This document shows positions 1-9,357 of a DNA stretch of 64,000 bases, in pieces; positions within the stretch are counted from its first letter, which is position 1; every line of letters begins with the position of its first letter. The position numbers and the translations under genes were made by a program. The notes beneath the pieces are model-generated. The model ran no database searches. It saw nothing but the letters and a program-made list of their open reading frames with translations, and was not told the DNA's origin. This DNA comes from Streptomyces sp. NBC_00190 (GTDB lineage Bacteria > Actinomycetota > Actinomycetes > Streptomycetales > Streptomycetaceae), in contig NZ_CP108131.1 in NCBI RefSeq assembly GCF_036203305.1, forward strand, positions 3,410,001 through 3,474,000. The letters are read 5' to 3'.

Positions 1-1337
1 GGGCCGGGCCCTGGATGGTGGCCGCCGGGCTGTTCCTCGTCTACCTCGTGCTGTCCGTCGGACGGTTCCGGCGGATGGAGTGGGCCTCCTGGGACCTGGG
101 CATCTTCGAGCAGGCGATCCGCGCGTACGCGCACCTGCGCGAGCCCGTCGCCGATCTGAAGGGGCCGGGGGCCAACATCCTCGGAGACCACTTCAGCCCG
201 GTCATCGCGACCCTCGCCCCCTTCTACCGGATCTTCCCGGGCCCCGTGACCCTGCTCGTCGCGCAGGCCGCGCTCTTCGCGCTCTCCGCCGTCCCCGTCA
301 CCAGGGCGGCCGGGCGGTTCCTGGGCCGGCCCCGCGGGCTCGCCGTCGGGATCGCGTACGGGCTGTCCTGGGGGATCCAGCGGGCCGTCGAGTTCGACTT
401 CCACGAGATCGCCTTCGCCGTGCCCCTGCTGGCCTTCGCCCTGGAGGCGGTCCTCGCCCGGCGCTGGCGGGCCGCCCTGTTGTGGGGGCTGCCGCTGCTC
501 CTCGTCAAGGAGGACCTCGGTTTCACCCTCGCCGCCCTGGCCGTGGTCGTCGCCTGGCGGGCCCGGCCCACCGACCGGCGGGCCGCCGCGGTCGCCCTCG
601 GCGTCGCCGCCCTGGCCACCGTCCTCGCCGCCCTGGTGTTCACCGTCGTCATACCGGCCTTCGCCACGGCGGGCTACGGCTACTGGGACAAGATCCACGG
701 CGCGGGCCCCCTCGACGGCTTCGGCACCAAGCTCACCACCCTGGCCTGGGTGCTGATCCCGACCTCCGGACTGCTGGCCCTGCGCTCACCGCTGCTGCTG
801 GTCGCCGCCCCCACCCTCGGCTGGCGGTTCCTGTCCGGCGACGACCACTACTGGTCCACCGACTGGCACTACAGCGCCGTCCTCATGCCCGTCGTGGCCC
901 TCGCCCTCATCGACGCGATCGACACCGCCCGGCGCGGTGAGCGGGCCTGGCTGCGCGCGTACGCACTCCAGCTGCCCACCGCCGTCCTCGCCGCCGGCCT
1001 CGCCCTCAGCGTGACCAGCCTGCCGACCGAGAAGCTCGCGCAGGCCCGTACGTACGAGAAGCCCGCCCGGGTCACCGCGATCGAGGAACTCCTCGACCGG
1101 ATCCCCGACGGGGCGACGGTGGAGGCCGACACCGCGCCGCTGACCCGGCTGACCTCCCGCTGCCGCGTGCTGTGGATCGGCGGCAGCAAGGGCGTCGTCC
1201 CCGACTGGATCACCCTGGACAACTCCTCCAAGTGGGCCGGTCAGGACCCGACCGGTTATGCCCGGCAGCTGCACCCCGGCGAGCGGTTCGAGCTCGTGGG
1301 CGAGGCCGAGGGCGTCGTCCTGATGCGCCACGAATGA
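1..1337 (+). CDS. DUF2079 multi-pass membrane protein (left-truncated)
   Basis: The frame is open to the left window edge. An ATG lies at 15, but the residues before it are also open, and family members usually carry some 20-40 more N-terminal residues, so the true start is probably outside the window. The product is a polytopic membrane protein of unknown function. It shows the family's early signature WDLGIFEQA, the NILGDHFSP motif just after the first membrane span, about ten hydrophobic segments, and a soluble C-terminal part from about residue 345 that ends in EGVVLMRHE. Such proteins resemble GT-C glycosyltransferases in topology, but no catalytic role is shown here. It converges with the ABC permease gene, and a strong hairpin lies between them. 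Confidence 0.8.
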   Translation, partial: AGPWMVAAGLFLVYLVLSVGRFRRMEWASWDLGIFEQAIRAYAHLREPVADLKGPGANILGDHFSPVIATLAPFYRIFPGPVTLLVAQAALFALSAVPVTRAAGRFLGRPRGLAVGIAYGLSWGIQRAVEFDFHEIAFAVPLLAFALEAVLARRWRAALLWGLPLLLVKEDLGFTLAALAVVVAWRARPTDRRAAAVALGVAALATVLAALVFTVVIPAFATAGYGYWDKIHGAGPLDGFGTKLTTLAWVLIPTSGLLALRSPLLLVAAPTLGWRFLSGDDHYWSTDWHYSAVLMPVVALALIDAIDTARRGERAWLRAYALQLPTAVLAAGLALSVTSLPTEKLAQARTYEKPARVTAIEELLDRIPDGATVEADTAPLTRLTSRCRVLWIGGSKGVVPDWITLDNSSKWAGQDPTGYARQLHPGERFELVGEAEGVVLMRHE

Positions 1338-1342
1338 CGCGA

Positions 1343-1376
1343 CGCCGGTCCGGGACCCCAAGGTCCCGGACCGGCG
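1343..1376. terminator. Bidirectional terminator hairpin
   Basis: A perfect 15-bp stem (1343-1357 with 1362-1376) closes a CCAA loop. It lies between the convergent DUF2079 and ABC permease genes. There is no U-tract, which is common for Streptomyces terminators. Confidence 0.75.
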
Positions 1377-1438
1377 CCTCCCCCGTGCTCCCCCGCTTCC
1401 CCCCGCTTTCCCCCGTACGAACGCGGCGGCAGGTACCC

Positions 1439-4024
1439 CTACTCGCTCGCGATCGCGTTCAGAACGTTCATCCGCCCCGCCCGGAAGGCCGGGACCAGCG
1501 CGGCGAACAGGCCCACGAAGGCCGAGGCGGCGAACACCCCGAGGATCGTCGGCCAGGGGATCTCCAGAACCTTGAGGCCTTCGAGCGCGAGCAGCTGCTG
1601 CGCGGTGGCGCCCCAGCCCATGCCCAGCCCGAGGCCGAGCAGGGCGCCGAAGAGGGCGATGACCACCGACTCCAGGCGGATCATGCGGCGCAGCTGGCGG
1701 CGGGAGAGGCCGATGGCGCGCATCAGGCCGATCTCGCGGGTCCGCTCCACCACCGACAGGGCCAGGGTGTTCACGACCCCCAGGACCGCGACGATGATGG
1801 CGAGGCCGAGGAGCCCGTAGACCATGTTCAGGAGCTGGCCGACCTGGTCCTTGAGCGCCTGCTTGTAGTCGGCCCGGTTGCGCACGTCGTACTGCGGGTA
1901 CTCCGCCACCGCCGCCTTGACCGCCTGGTACGCGGCGGCGTCGGACTCCCCGTCCTTCGCGCTGGCCAGCAGCATGAAGGGGAGCGGCATCCGGTCGGCC
2001 GGCACGTTCGCCTGGGCGACCGCGGTGCTGACGAACATCATGCCGCTGTCGAAGGTGCCCTCGTCGCTGGTGATCGCCGCGACCTTCAGCTTGACGGTGC
2101 TGCCGCCCGTGAAGGCGACCGTCAGCTCGTCACCGAGCTTGACGTGGTGCGCGGTGGCGTAGATCGAACCGACCGACATCGAGCCCTTGCCGTACGCCGC
2201 CGCCTGCTCTCCGGCGACCATCTTGCGCCGCATGTCCCCGGCGTACGTCGGGTCGGTGGCGCCGATGCCCTCCTCGACGGTGGAGCCGTCGGGGGCGGTG
2301 ACCTTCGCCTCCACCTGGCGGTAGGCGGTGACGTGGTCGAGGCCCTTGACGGCACGCAGCGCCTGCTCGGCCTGCGGCACGACCATCTGCCCGGACTGGG
2401 AACTGAGCATGAAGTCGGCGCCGACGGACTTGTCGAGTTCCTCGGTGGCGGAGGCCACCATCGAGGAGCCGACCACCGACAGGCAGGCGACCAGGGCCAG
2501 GCCGATCATCAGCGCGGCGGCGGTGGCGCCGGTGCGGCGCGGGTTGCGCAGGGCGTTGCGCTCGGCGAGCCGGCCCACGGACCCGAAGGGCCGCAGCACC
2601 ACGCCGGACAGCGCCCGCACCACGCCCGCGGCGAGCAGCGGGCCGATCACGATGAAGCCGATGAGGGTGAGGACGACGCCCAGGCCCAGCCAGAGCGATC
2701 CGGGTCCGGCCTTCTCCGCGGCGGAGGCGAGGTAGAGCCCCGCGCCGCCGATGCCGGTGAGGACCAGGCCGAGGACGGCGCGGACGACGCCGGCCTTCTT
2801 GTCCCCGGGGGTGCCGGACTCGCGCAGGGCGGCCATCGGGGAGACCTTGCCGGCCCGGCGGGCCGGGATGAAGGCGGCGACGGCGGTGACCTTGATGCCG
2901 AGCAGCAGGCCGATGGCCGGGGTGGTCCAGGCGACGGTCAGATCGTCGGTGGACAGGTGCATGCCCATCTGGCCCATGACCTTCATCAGGCCGACGGCCA
3001 GGCCCACACCCGCGCCGACGCCCAGCACGGAGCCGACGAAGCCGAGGATGTAGGCCTCCAGGACGACGGACTTGAGGACCTGTCCGCTGTCCGCGCCGAT
3101 GGCGCGCATCAGGCCGATCTCGCGGGTGCGCTGGGCAACCAGCATCGAGAAGGTGTTGAAGATCAGGAAGATGCCGACGAGGAAGGCGATCCCGGCGAAG
3201 CCGAGCATCACGTACTTCATGACGTCGAGGAAGGAACCGACGTCCTTGCGGTTGGCGTCCGCGGCTTCCTTGGCGGTCTGCAGCTTGTACGTGTCCGCGC
3301 CGACGGCGCTCGCGATGCCCTGCTTGAGCTGCTCGTCGCTCACCCCGTCCTTGGCGGTGACGTTGACGTGCGTGAAGGAGCCGGGGGAACCGAGCAGCGC
3401 CTGCTGCGCGGTGGCGGTGTCGAAGTAGACGACGGCCGCACCCGGGTTGGTGACGGTGAAGGCGGCGATACCGGTGATCTTGGCGCGGATGTCACCGGTG
3501 ACGGCGATGGTGCGCAGTTCGTCACCGAGCCCCAGGTGGTGCTTTTCCGCGGTGTCGGAGTCGACCATCACCTCGGTGGGGCCGCGCGGCGCCCGGCCGG
3601 CGGTGATCTTCATGGACTTGAGCTCGTTGTCGTTCCAGTTGCCCGCGATGGTCGGGGCACCGGTGGTCGAGCCCATGTTCTCGTTCTTGGAGTTGACGAC
3701 CGTGACGGACGTCGACATGACGGCGCCCTCGGCGCTCTTGACGCCCTCGGCCTTCTTCACCTGCTCGACGGTGGGCCCTGCCAGCGTCTCGGGCTTGCCG
3801 CGCTCCGGGGTCTCCTCCCCGCCCTTCGCCTCCTTCGGGCTGACCGTCACATCGGCGCTGGTGACGGCGAACAGCTTGTCGAAGGTGGTGTTCATGGTGT
3901 CGGTGAACACCAGGGTGCCGCAGACGAAGGCGACGGAGAGCATGACGGCGACGGCCGAGAGCGCCATCCGTCCCTTGTGCGCGACGAAGTTGCGCCGGGA
4001 GGTCTTCAGGACGGTGTTGCTCAC
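1439..4024 (-). CDS. ABC transporter permease, MacB/FtsX type with two FtsX domains
   Basis: 861-residue permease, probably of a complex that moves lipid, lipoprotein or peptide-like substrates across the membrane or into the envelope. It begins VSNTVLKTSRRNF with a membrane span at about residues 20-40. A large extracytoplasmic MacB-type domain and an FtsX triplet follow (AQRTREIGLMRAIGA, residues about 300-310), and the whole pattern repeats in the second half (VERTREIGLMRAIGL near the C-terminus). The GTG start at 4024 overlaps the ATPase stop as GTGA, which indicates translational coupling and rules out a longer upstream frame that would run through the ATPase gene. The partner is the adjacent ATPase; no substrate can be deduced. 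Confidence 0.9.
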   Translation of the reverse strand: MSNTVLKTSRRNFVAHKGRMALSAVAVMLSVAFVCGTLVFTDTMNTTFDKLFAVTSADVTVSPKEAKGGEETPERGKPETLAGPTVEQVKKAEGVKSAEGAVMSTSVTVVNSKNENMGSTTGAPTIAGNWNDNELKSMKITAGRAPRGPTEVMVDSDTAEKHHLGLGDELRTIAVTGDIRAKITGIAAFTVTNPGAAVVYFDTATAQQALLGSPGSFTHVNVTAKDGVSDEQLKQGIASAVGADTYKLQTAKEAADANRKDVGSFLDVMKYVMLGFAGIAFLVGIFLIFNTFSMLVAQRTREIGLMRAIGADSGQVLKSVVLEAYILGFVGSVLGVGAGVGLAVGLMKVMGQMGMHLSTDDLTVAWTTPAIGLLLGIKVTAVAAFIPARRAGKVSPMAALRESGTPGDKKAGVVRAVLGLVLTGIGGAGLYLASAAEKAGPGSLWLGLGVVLTLIGFIVIGPLLAAGVVRALSGVVLRPFGSVGRLAERNALRNPRRTGATAAALMIGLALVACLSVVGSSMVASATEELDKSVGADFMLSSQSGQMVVPQAEQALRAVKGLDHVTAYRQVEAKVTAPDGSTVEEGIGATDPTYAGDMRRKMVAGEQAAAYGKGSMSVGSIYATAHHVKLGDELTVAFTGGSTVKLKVAAITSDEGTFDSGMMFVSTAVAQANVPADRMPLPFMLLASAKDGESDAAAYQAVKAAVAEYPQYDVRNRADYKQALKDQVGQLLNMVYGLLGLAIIVAVLGVVNTLALSVVERTREIGLMRAIGLSRRQLRRMIRLESVVIALFGALLGLGLGMGWGATAQQLLALEGLKVLEIPWPTILGVFAASAFVGLFAALVPAFRAGRMNVLNAIASE

Positions 4025-4809
4025 GAGGTCCGCCCGCGCGCGTCGAAGTCCTTCATGCGGTCCAGGACCTGCTCGGCCGTGGGCCCGTACATCTCGTCGA
4101 CGATCTTGCCGTCGGCGAGGAAGATGACCCGGTCCGCGTACGAGGCGGCCACCGGGTCGTGCGTGACCATCACGATGGTCTGGCCGAGTTCGTCCACCGA
4201 GCGGCGCAGGAAGCCGAGGACCTCGGCGCCGGCCCGCGAGTCCAGGTTTCCGGTCGGCTCGTCGCCGAAGATGATCTGCGGGCGGGCGGCGAGGGCGCGG
4301 GCGACCGCCACGCGCTGCTGCTGGCCGCCGGAGAGCTCGGTCGGGCGGTGCTTCAGGCGCCCGGCCAGGCCGACGGTCTCCACGACCCGGTTCAGCCACT
4401 GGGCATCGGGCTTGCGGCCCGCGATGTCCATGGGGAGCGTGATGTTCTCCAGGGCGTTCAGGGTGGGCAGCAGGTTGAACGCCTGGAAGATGAAGCCGAT
4501 CCGGTCACGGCGCAGCTGCGTGAGCTTCTTGTCCTTCAGCCCGGTGATCTCGGTGTCGTCGAGGTGGATCTGCCCGCTGGTCACCGTGTCGAGACCGGCG
4601 AGGCAGTGCATCAGCGTGGACTTGCCGGAGCCCGAAGGACCCATGATCGCGGTGAACTGGCCGCGGTGGATGTCCACGTCCACCGTGTCAAGGGCCATGA
4701 CGCGCGTCTCGCCGGAGCCGTAGGCCTTGACGACCTTCCGCGCCCGGGCCGCGACGGCTGCGTGCCCCTGGCCGTCCCCGTGCCTGGTTTCGGTCATAGC
4801 CGTTGTCAC
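4021..4809 (-). CDS. ABC transporter ATP-binding protein, MacB/LolD type
   Basis: 262-residue ATPase partner of the two-FtsX permease. Visible motifs are Walker A GPSGSGKS, Q-loop IFQAFNLLP, signature LSGGQQQRVAVARAL, Walker B IIFGDEPTGNLD and the H-loop MVTHD, in the normal order and spacing for the LolD/MacB class. The chosen start is GTG 4809, which has an AGGAG ribosome-binding site 7 bases upstream in the mRNA; a longer frame to 4890 is open but lacks this support. It is the first gene of a two-gene operon, and its stop overlaps the permease start. Confidence 0.92.
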   Translation of the reverse strand: MTTAMTETRHGDGQGHAAVAARARKVVKAYGSGETRVMALDTVDVDIHRGQFTAIMGPSGSGKSTLMHCLAGLDTVTSGQIHLDDTEITGLKDKKLTQLRRDRIGFIFQAFNLLPTLNALENITLPMDIAGRKPDAQWLNRVVETVGLAGRLKHRPTELSGGQQQRVAVARALAARPQIIFGDEPTGNLDSRAGAEVLGFLRRSVDELGQTIVMVTHDPVAASYADRVIFLADGKIVDEMYGPTAEQVLDRMKDFDARGRTS

Positions 4810-5128
4810 GGTGTTTCTCCTTCTCGTCTTCTGCGTGCGTCGCCGTCGTGAAGTCTGTTGCGCGGCGGGCTCCGGCGCGCTGGTGCCCATTGCCGTATCG
4901 GTCCGGGGGTTAACCCCACCCCTCGGGCTCCCGGCCCCATGTGAACCAGTTAAGGACGCGCCGCGGCCCGTCTCCTCCTCCGCCGGGACGAAAGACCCCC
5001 GGCACCTTGTGCGGAGCGTCCCCTAGGGGTTCTCCGCCCTTCGGGGGACCTGCTCTGGGGGATACCGCCGCATACGGCAGCGGTGAGAAGGTGTTCCCCG
5101 CATGTGCGTGCAGGGGGAAGGAATCTTC
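4810..5128. promoter_or_regulatory. Divergent control region between ABC operon and MFS exporter
   Basis: About 320 bases without a gene separate two divergently transcribed transporter units. It contains a perfect 12-bp palindrome, GGGGTTAACCCC, at 4906-4917, a plausible operator. No -10/-35 pair is convincing. Neither neighbour is a transcription factor, so the regulator would be encoded elsewhere. Confidence 0.35.
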
Positions 5129-6751
5129 GTGGGGTCTGGGGAGAGAGCGGACGGAAGTCCGGACGGCATAGCCGGGGGGAGCGACGGCCCCTCCGGGAGC
5201 ACGGTTTCGGCCAAAGGCGCGGGGCCCGGCACGGCGGCGGGGGCCGGGGTGGCGGCGCCGGGGCGCCCGCCCGCCCCCGTGGTCGCCTCACTGATGCTCG
5301 GCATGGCGCTCGTCGCCCTCGACAGCACCATCGTCTCCACCGCGGTGCCCCAGATCGTGGGCGACATCGGCGGGTTCTCCGTCTTCTCCTGGCTCTTCTC
5401 CGGCTACCTGCTGTCCGTCACCGTCACCCTGCCCGTGTACGGGAAGCTGTCCGACACCTTCGGCCGCAAGCCCGTGCTGCTCTTCGGCATCGGGCTCTTC
5501 CTCGTCGGCTCGCTGCTGTGCGCGCTCGCCTGGAACATGGCCGCCCTCATCGCCTTCCGGATCATCCAGGGCCTGGGCGGCGGCGCCCTCCAGGGCACCG
5601 TCCAGACCCTGGCCGGCGACCTCTACCCGCTCAAGGACCGGCCGAAGATCCAGGCCCGGATGTCGACCGTCTGGGCCACCTCCGCCGTGGCCGGGCCGGC
5701 CCTCGGCGGGCTGCTCGCCTCGTACGCGCACTGGCGCTGGATCTTCCTGATCAACCTGCCGCTGGCCGCCCTCGCCCTGTGGATGATCGCCCGTCACCTC
5801 ACGGAGCCCGTACGGTCCCCCGGGCGCCGGGGCCCGGTCGACTGGGCCGGGGCACTGGGCATCTTCGCCTGCGGCGGCCTGCTGCTGTTCGCGCTCGTCC
5901 AGGGCGGGGTCGCCTGGCCCTGGCTGTCCGCGCCCTCGCTGGGACTGCTGGGCACGAGCGCCGTACTGGCCGCCGTGGTGGTCCGGATCGAGCGCCGGGC
6001 CGAGGAGCCGATCCTGCCCGGCTGGGTGTGGCGCCGGCGCACCATCGCCGCCGTCAACCTGGCCATGGGGGCGCTCGGCCTGCTGATGGTCGCCCCGATG
6101 GTGTTCATGCCCACGTACGCCCAGTCCGTTCTCGGGCTCGGGCCCATCAGCGCCGGGCTGGTCATGTCCGTGATGACCCTCAGCTGGCCCATCACCGCCG
6201 CGTTCAGCCAGCACGTCTACCGGCGCATCGGCTTCCGGAACACCGCGGCCGTCGGGATCGGGCTGGCCGCGGTGATCCTGTACTCCTTCACCCTGCTCCC
6301 CTATCCCGCCCTGCCCTGGCAGCCCGCGCTGATCATGCTGCTGCTGGGCGGCGCCCTCGGCATCTTCCAGCTCCCGCTGGTCGTCGGGGTCCAGTCCACC
6401 GTCGGCTGGGCGGAGCGCGGGACCGCGACGGCCTCGGTGCTGTTCTCCCGCCAGGTCGGCCAGAGCATCGGCGCCGCCCTGCTGGGCGCCGTCGCCAACG
6501 CCACCATCGCCGCCCGGCTGGTGGACGCCCCCATGCCGGGCCTTCCGGACAAGCTGGACGACGTGTCCAAGGCCCTGGACCAGCCGGGGCTGCTCCCCCA
6601 GGCCGCCGCCGACTACCTGCGGGAGGCCGTGGCCGCCGCCGTGGACCACATCTTCCTCGGCGCGACGGGCGCAGCCGTGGCCTCGCTGCTGATCCTGCTG
6701 CTGGTGGCGCCGCGCAGGTTCCCGGTGCTGCCCGAGCAGAGCGAGGAGTAA
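5129..6751 (+). CDS. MFS drug exporter, EmrB/QacA-type (14 TM)
   Basis: 540-residue proton-coupled multidrug exporter of the DHA2 (14 transmembrane) type. It has the family motif DSTIVSTAVPQI in the first span, motif A around KLSDTFGRKPVLL, and a motif-C-like AGPALGG in the fifth span. The Gly/Ala/Pro-rich first 40 residues are cytosolic. I chose GTG 5129 because GGGGGAAGGAA lies 5-9 bases upstream; an in-frame ATG at 5102 would add nine residues but has no ribosome-binding site. Substrates cannot be inferred. It is divergent from the ABC operon. Confidence 0.88.
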   Translation: MGSGERADGSPDGIAGGSDGPSGSTVSAKGAGPGTAAGAGVAAPGRPPAPVVASLMLGMALVALDSTIVSTAVPQIVGDIGGFSVFSWLFSGYLLSVTVTLPVYGKLSDTFGRKPVLLFGIGLFLVGSLLCALAWNMAALIAFRIIQGLGGGALQGTVQTLAGDLYPLKDRPKIQARMSTVWATSAVAGPALGGLLASYAHWRWIFLINLPLAALALWMIARHLTEPVRSPGRRGPVDWAGALGIFACGGLLLFALVQGGVAWPWLSAPSLGLLGTSAVLAAVVVRIERRAEEPILPGWVWRRRTIAAVNLAMGALGLLMVAPMVFMPTYAQSVLGLGPISAGLVMSVMTLSWPITAAFSQHVYRRIGFRNTAAVGIGLAAVILYSFTLLPYPALPWQPALIMLLLGGALGIFQLPLVVGVQSTVGWAERGTATASVLFSRQVGQSIGAALLGAVANATIAARLVDAPMPGLPDKLDDVSKALDQPGLLPQAAADYLREAVAAAVDHIFLGATGAAVASLLILLLVAPRRFPVLPEQSEE

Positions 6752-6830
6752 CGGGCCTTCCCAGGAAGCGACTTGTCATGCCCTCAGCCAACGGGTAAGT
6801 GTGGGGCACAACCGTTTCCGGGGGGACGAC

Positions 6831-7652
6831 ATGGCATCCGCACTCTTCGCACTGGCGTTACTCGCCGCGCTCGCCGGGCCGCTCGCCCAGCGGCTGCGCC
6901 GCCACCCGGCCTTCGTCACCGGGCGCGACGGCCGGCTCTCCACCTCCACCGCGCTCGCCCTGGCGTGGACGGTGGTCCTGGTCTGGCTGCTGCTCACGAC
7001 CCTCGGCTACGGACTCACCGCGGGCGGCGGCATCGGCTGGTTCCAGGGCGAGCACGGCCCGCTGTCCTCACTGACGACGGTGTACCTGCCGCTGATCGGG
7101 GGCCCGTACGCGGCCATGATCGCCGCGAAGACGGTGGTCGGCATCCGCGTGGAGAACGGCAGCATGGCCAAGCCGGCGCCGAAGCCGGCGGCCACGGGCG
7201 GCCGCCCGCTGCGGGAGCTGATCGCGAACGACAGCGGCCGGACCGACCTCGTCGACCTCCAGTACGTCGCGCTCAGCGCGGTCACGATGCTCTACGTCGT
7301 CCTGTTCTTCCTCTCCGACGTGGGCGCCGGACTCCCCCGCCTCCCCGACGAGATCTGGGCTCTTACGGGCGCACCGGCGGGGGCGTACCTCGTGAACAAG
7401 ATGGCCACCCGCGCCAACCCGGTGATCACGGACGTCACCGTCTCCGACGGCCTGCTCACGGTCGAGGGCGGCGGCTTCACCGACCCCCGCCTCACGGTGG
7501 CCGACACCACGCTGCCCGCCACCCCGGACCCCGTGACGGGCGCCCTGACGGCCCCGCTGCCGGCCACGACGCAGCCCCCGTTCACGGTGGTGGTCACCTC
7601 CCGCGGCCTGCGCAGCGACCCCTACCGCTACGAGGCCCCGGCCGCGGGCTGA
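6831..7652 (+). CDS. Small membrane protein with C-terminal beta-rich domain, unknown function
   Basis: 273 residues, function not recognised. Hydrophobic spans lie at about residues 3-20, 44-66, 85-105 and 148-165; the C-terminal 90 residues (from about 185) are Thr/Pro/Val rich and look like an IPT/TIG-like beta sandwich (DVTVSDGLLTVEGGGFTDPR). ATG 6831 is used because GGGGGGA sits 4 bases upstream. An in-frame ATG at 6801 lacks such a site. It follows the MFS gene by 79 bases and converges on the CGNR regulator gene with only 9 bases between them. It could be a conserved streptomycete envelope protein; nothing more can be said. Confidence 0.72.
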   Translation: MASALFALALLAALAGPLAQRLRRHPAFVTGRDGRLSTSTALALAWTVVLVWLLLTTLGYGLTAGGGIGWFQGEHGPLSSLTTVYLPLIGGPYAAMIAAKTVVGIRVENGSMAKPAPKPAATGGRPLRELIANDSGRTDLVDLQYVALSAVTMLYVVLFFLSDVGAGLPRLPDEIWALTGAPAGAYLVNKMATRANPVITDVTVSDGLLTVEGGGFTDPRLTVADTTLPATPDPVTGALTAPLPATTQPPFTVVVTSRGLRSDPYRYEAPAAG

Positions 7653-7661
7653 GCGCCGCGG

Positions 7662-8252
7662 CTACGGGAGCTTGTGGCGGGCGTAGTAGCGAGCCACCCG
7701 GGCCCGGTTGCCGCAGGCCGACGCCACGCACCAGCGGCGCCTCGGGTGCAGCGGAAGGAACAGCAGGACGCAGTCCTGCGCTTCGCAGCCTCGGACCGAC
7801 GTCACACGCGGGTCCGTCAGGAACTCCGCGACCACCTCGGCCAGTTCCGCCGCGAGCCGCCGCGCCGGGTCCGCCGCCCGGTGCGAAGCCGCCGCCAGGC
7901 CCGCCTGCGCACTCCAGGCCAGCTCACGGTGGGCGGGCGCCGCGGCCATGGCCTCGTTCAGCGCGCGCAGCGCATCGCCCGGCGGCCGCTCCCCGCACCG
8001 TACGGCCGCGAGCGCGGGCCGCGCGGCCTCCCGCACGGCCCGTACGGCGGCCACCTCGGCCGCACCCACGTCCACGACCGGGGTCAGTCGGCCGGCCTGC
8101 TCGGCCAGCCATGCCGCGAGACCCTCCGGCCCGGCGACCAGGTCGCCCTCGGCGGTCAGGGTGTTGAGGAGGTCCAGGGCGAGGGGCTCGCCGGTCAGCG
8201 GGAAGACTGTCACGCCACTAACGCTACCTGAAGCACTTGACCCGTTAGCCAT
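7662..8252 (-). CDS. CGNR zinc-finger protein with ABATE domain (putative regulator)
   Basis: 196 residues. The N-terminal half matches the ABATE-type domain (GEPLALDLLNTL near residue 22), and the C-terminus carries the CGNR zinc finger: a Cys in RGCEAQDC, then WCVASACGNRARVARYYARH. Such proteins are regarded as stress-linked transcription factors in actinobacteria. ATG 8252 starts the frame; a GTG 13 codons downstream is an alternative. It diverges from the alpha/beta hydrolase with a gap of about 43 bases, so the two share a control region, and the CGNR protein may regulate the hydrolase (inference). Confidence 0.82.
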   Translation of the reverse strand: MANGSSASGSVSGVTVFPLTGEPLALDLLNTLTAEGDLVAGPEGLAAWLAEQAGRLTPVVDVGAAEVAAVRAVREAARPALAAVRCGERPPGDALRALNEAMAAAPAHRELAWSAQAGLAAASHRAADPARRLAAELAEVVAEFLTDPRVTSVRGCEAQDCVLLFLPLHPRRRWCVASACGNRARVARYYARHKLP

Positions 8253-8295
8253 CCCCGGGCAAAACTAATGGAACTAAGCCACCAGGAGGCATGTG

Positions 8296-9156
8296 ATGAT
8301 CGCGTCCGTCCAGCACCGAACCGTCGACGTCGACGGTGTGCGCGTCGCCTACCGCGAAAGCGGCCCCGCCGACGGCCCCGTCCTGCTGCTCCTCCACGGC
8401 TTCCCCACCGCCTCGCACCAGTTCGCCCGCCTGATGGACGCCCTCGGCGACACCCCGTACCGCCTGATCGCCCCCGACTACCCCGGCTTCGGCCGGACCG
8501 AGGCACCGGACGGCTTCGCCTACACCTTCGACCGGCTCGCCGACGTCATGGAGGGCTTCACCGACGCCCTCGGCCTCGACCGCTACGCCCTGTACGTCTT
8601 CGACTTCGGCGCCCCGGTCGGCCTACGGCTCGCCACCCGCCGCCCGGACCGCGTCACGGGCCTGATCGTCCAGAACGGCAACGCGTACGACGAGGGACTC
8701 TCCGAGGCGGCCCGCGAGTTCGCCGGCCTGCGGCGCGAGGTGTCCGGCAACGAGGAGCGGGTCCGGGGCCTCTTCACCCCGGAAGGCACCCGCTTCCAGT
8801 ACGAGACCGGGGTCGCGGACACCACCCTGATCTCCCCGGACAACTGGACGCTCGACATCCACTACCTCGGCCTGCCCGGGCGCGCCGACGCCCAGGCCGA
8901 CCTCGCCTTCGACTACGCCTCCAACTTCGCCCACTACCCGGCCTGGCAGTCCTGGCTGCGCACCGCACGGCCGCCGGTCCTGGTCGTCTGGGGCGCGGGC
9001 GACCCCTTCTTCACCCCGGCGGGAGCGAAGGCCTACCTCCGGGACGTCCCCGACGCCGCCGTCCACGTCTTCGACGGCGCGGGCCACTTCGCCCTGGAGA
9101 CCCACCTCCCCGCCATCACCCCCCTGATCGCCACCTTCCTCACGAACCTCCCCTAG
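8296..9156 (+). CDS. Alpha/beta hydrolase, epoxide hydrolase / haloalkane dehalogenase-like
   Basis: 286-residue alpha/beta hydrolase. Oxyanion motif HGFPTASHQF is at about residue 33. The nucleophile position is an Asp in VFDFGAPVG (about residue 98) instead of GxSxG, which is the epoxide hydrolase/dehalogenase hallmark. The catalytic His is in GAGHFALE near residue 261. AGGAGG at 8284-8289 fits ATG 8296 with 6-base spacing better than GTG 8293. A stand-alone detoxification or secondary-metabolite role is plausible; the natural substrate is unknown. It is divergent from the CGNR regulator. Confidence 0.87.
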   Translation: MIASVQHRTVDVDGVRVAYRESGPADGPVLLLLHGFPTASHQFARLMDALGDTPYRLIAPDYPGFGRTEAPDGFAYTFDRLADVMEGFTDALGLDRYALYVFDFGAPVGLRLATRRPDRVTGLIVQNGNAYDEGLSEAAREFAGLRREVSGNEERVRGLFTPEGTRFQYETGVADTTLISPDNWTLDIHYLGLPGRADAQADLAFDYASNFAHYPAWQSWLRTARPPVLVVWGAGDPFFTPAGAKAYLRDVPDAAVHVFDGAGHFALETHLPAITPLIATFLTNLP

Positions 9157-9201
9157 CCGAGCAGGAACCAAGACGGAGGGGCCGGGGCCGGGGACGGGGA
9201 C

Positions 9202-9315
9202 GGGGTGGGGTGCCGGCCGGGACGTAAAACGTGATGTGTGGCGCGACCGCAGGTCGCGCCACCTGATCCCGATCAGAAGCCATAAATCATGCAGTCCCGG
9301 CCGGCACCCCACCCC
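9202..9315. repeat. Nested inverted repeat: perfect 22-bp arms around an inner hairpin
   Basis: Positions 9202-9223 and 9294-9315 are perfect 22-base inverted copies. The 70 bases they enclose contain an inner 11-bp hairpin at 9238-9262 and a 6-bp palindrome at 9263-9276. Outside the arms lie G-rich (9177-9201) and ACCGGC-repeat (9316-9340) tracts that are partly complementary as well. The region sits between convergent genes, so a bidirectional terminator or cruciform is the simplest reading. Confidence 0.75.
9238..9262. terminator. Terminator hairpin between hydrolase and coiled-coil gene
   Basis: GTGGCGCGACC at 9238-9248 pairs perfectly with 9252-9262 around a 3-base loop. No U-run follows. 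It serves the convergent genes on both sides. Confidence 0.7.
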
Positions 9316-9357
9316 GGCACCGGCACCGGCACCGGCACAGCCGAGCCCCCACCCAGT

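Noticed and set aside
1172..4723. 1183-codon open frame on the plus strand opposite the ABC permease and ATPase
   Set aside because: It is the antisense shadow of two well-conserved genes; its translation is low-complexity Gly/Asp/Arg sequence with no domain.
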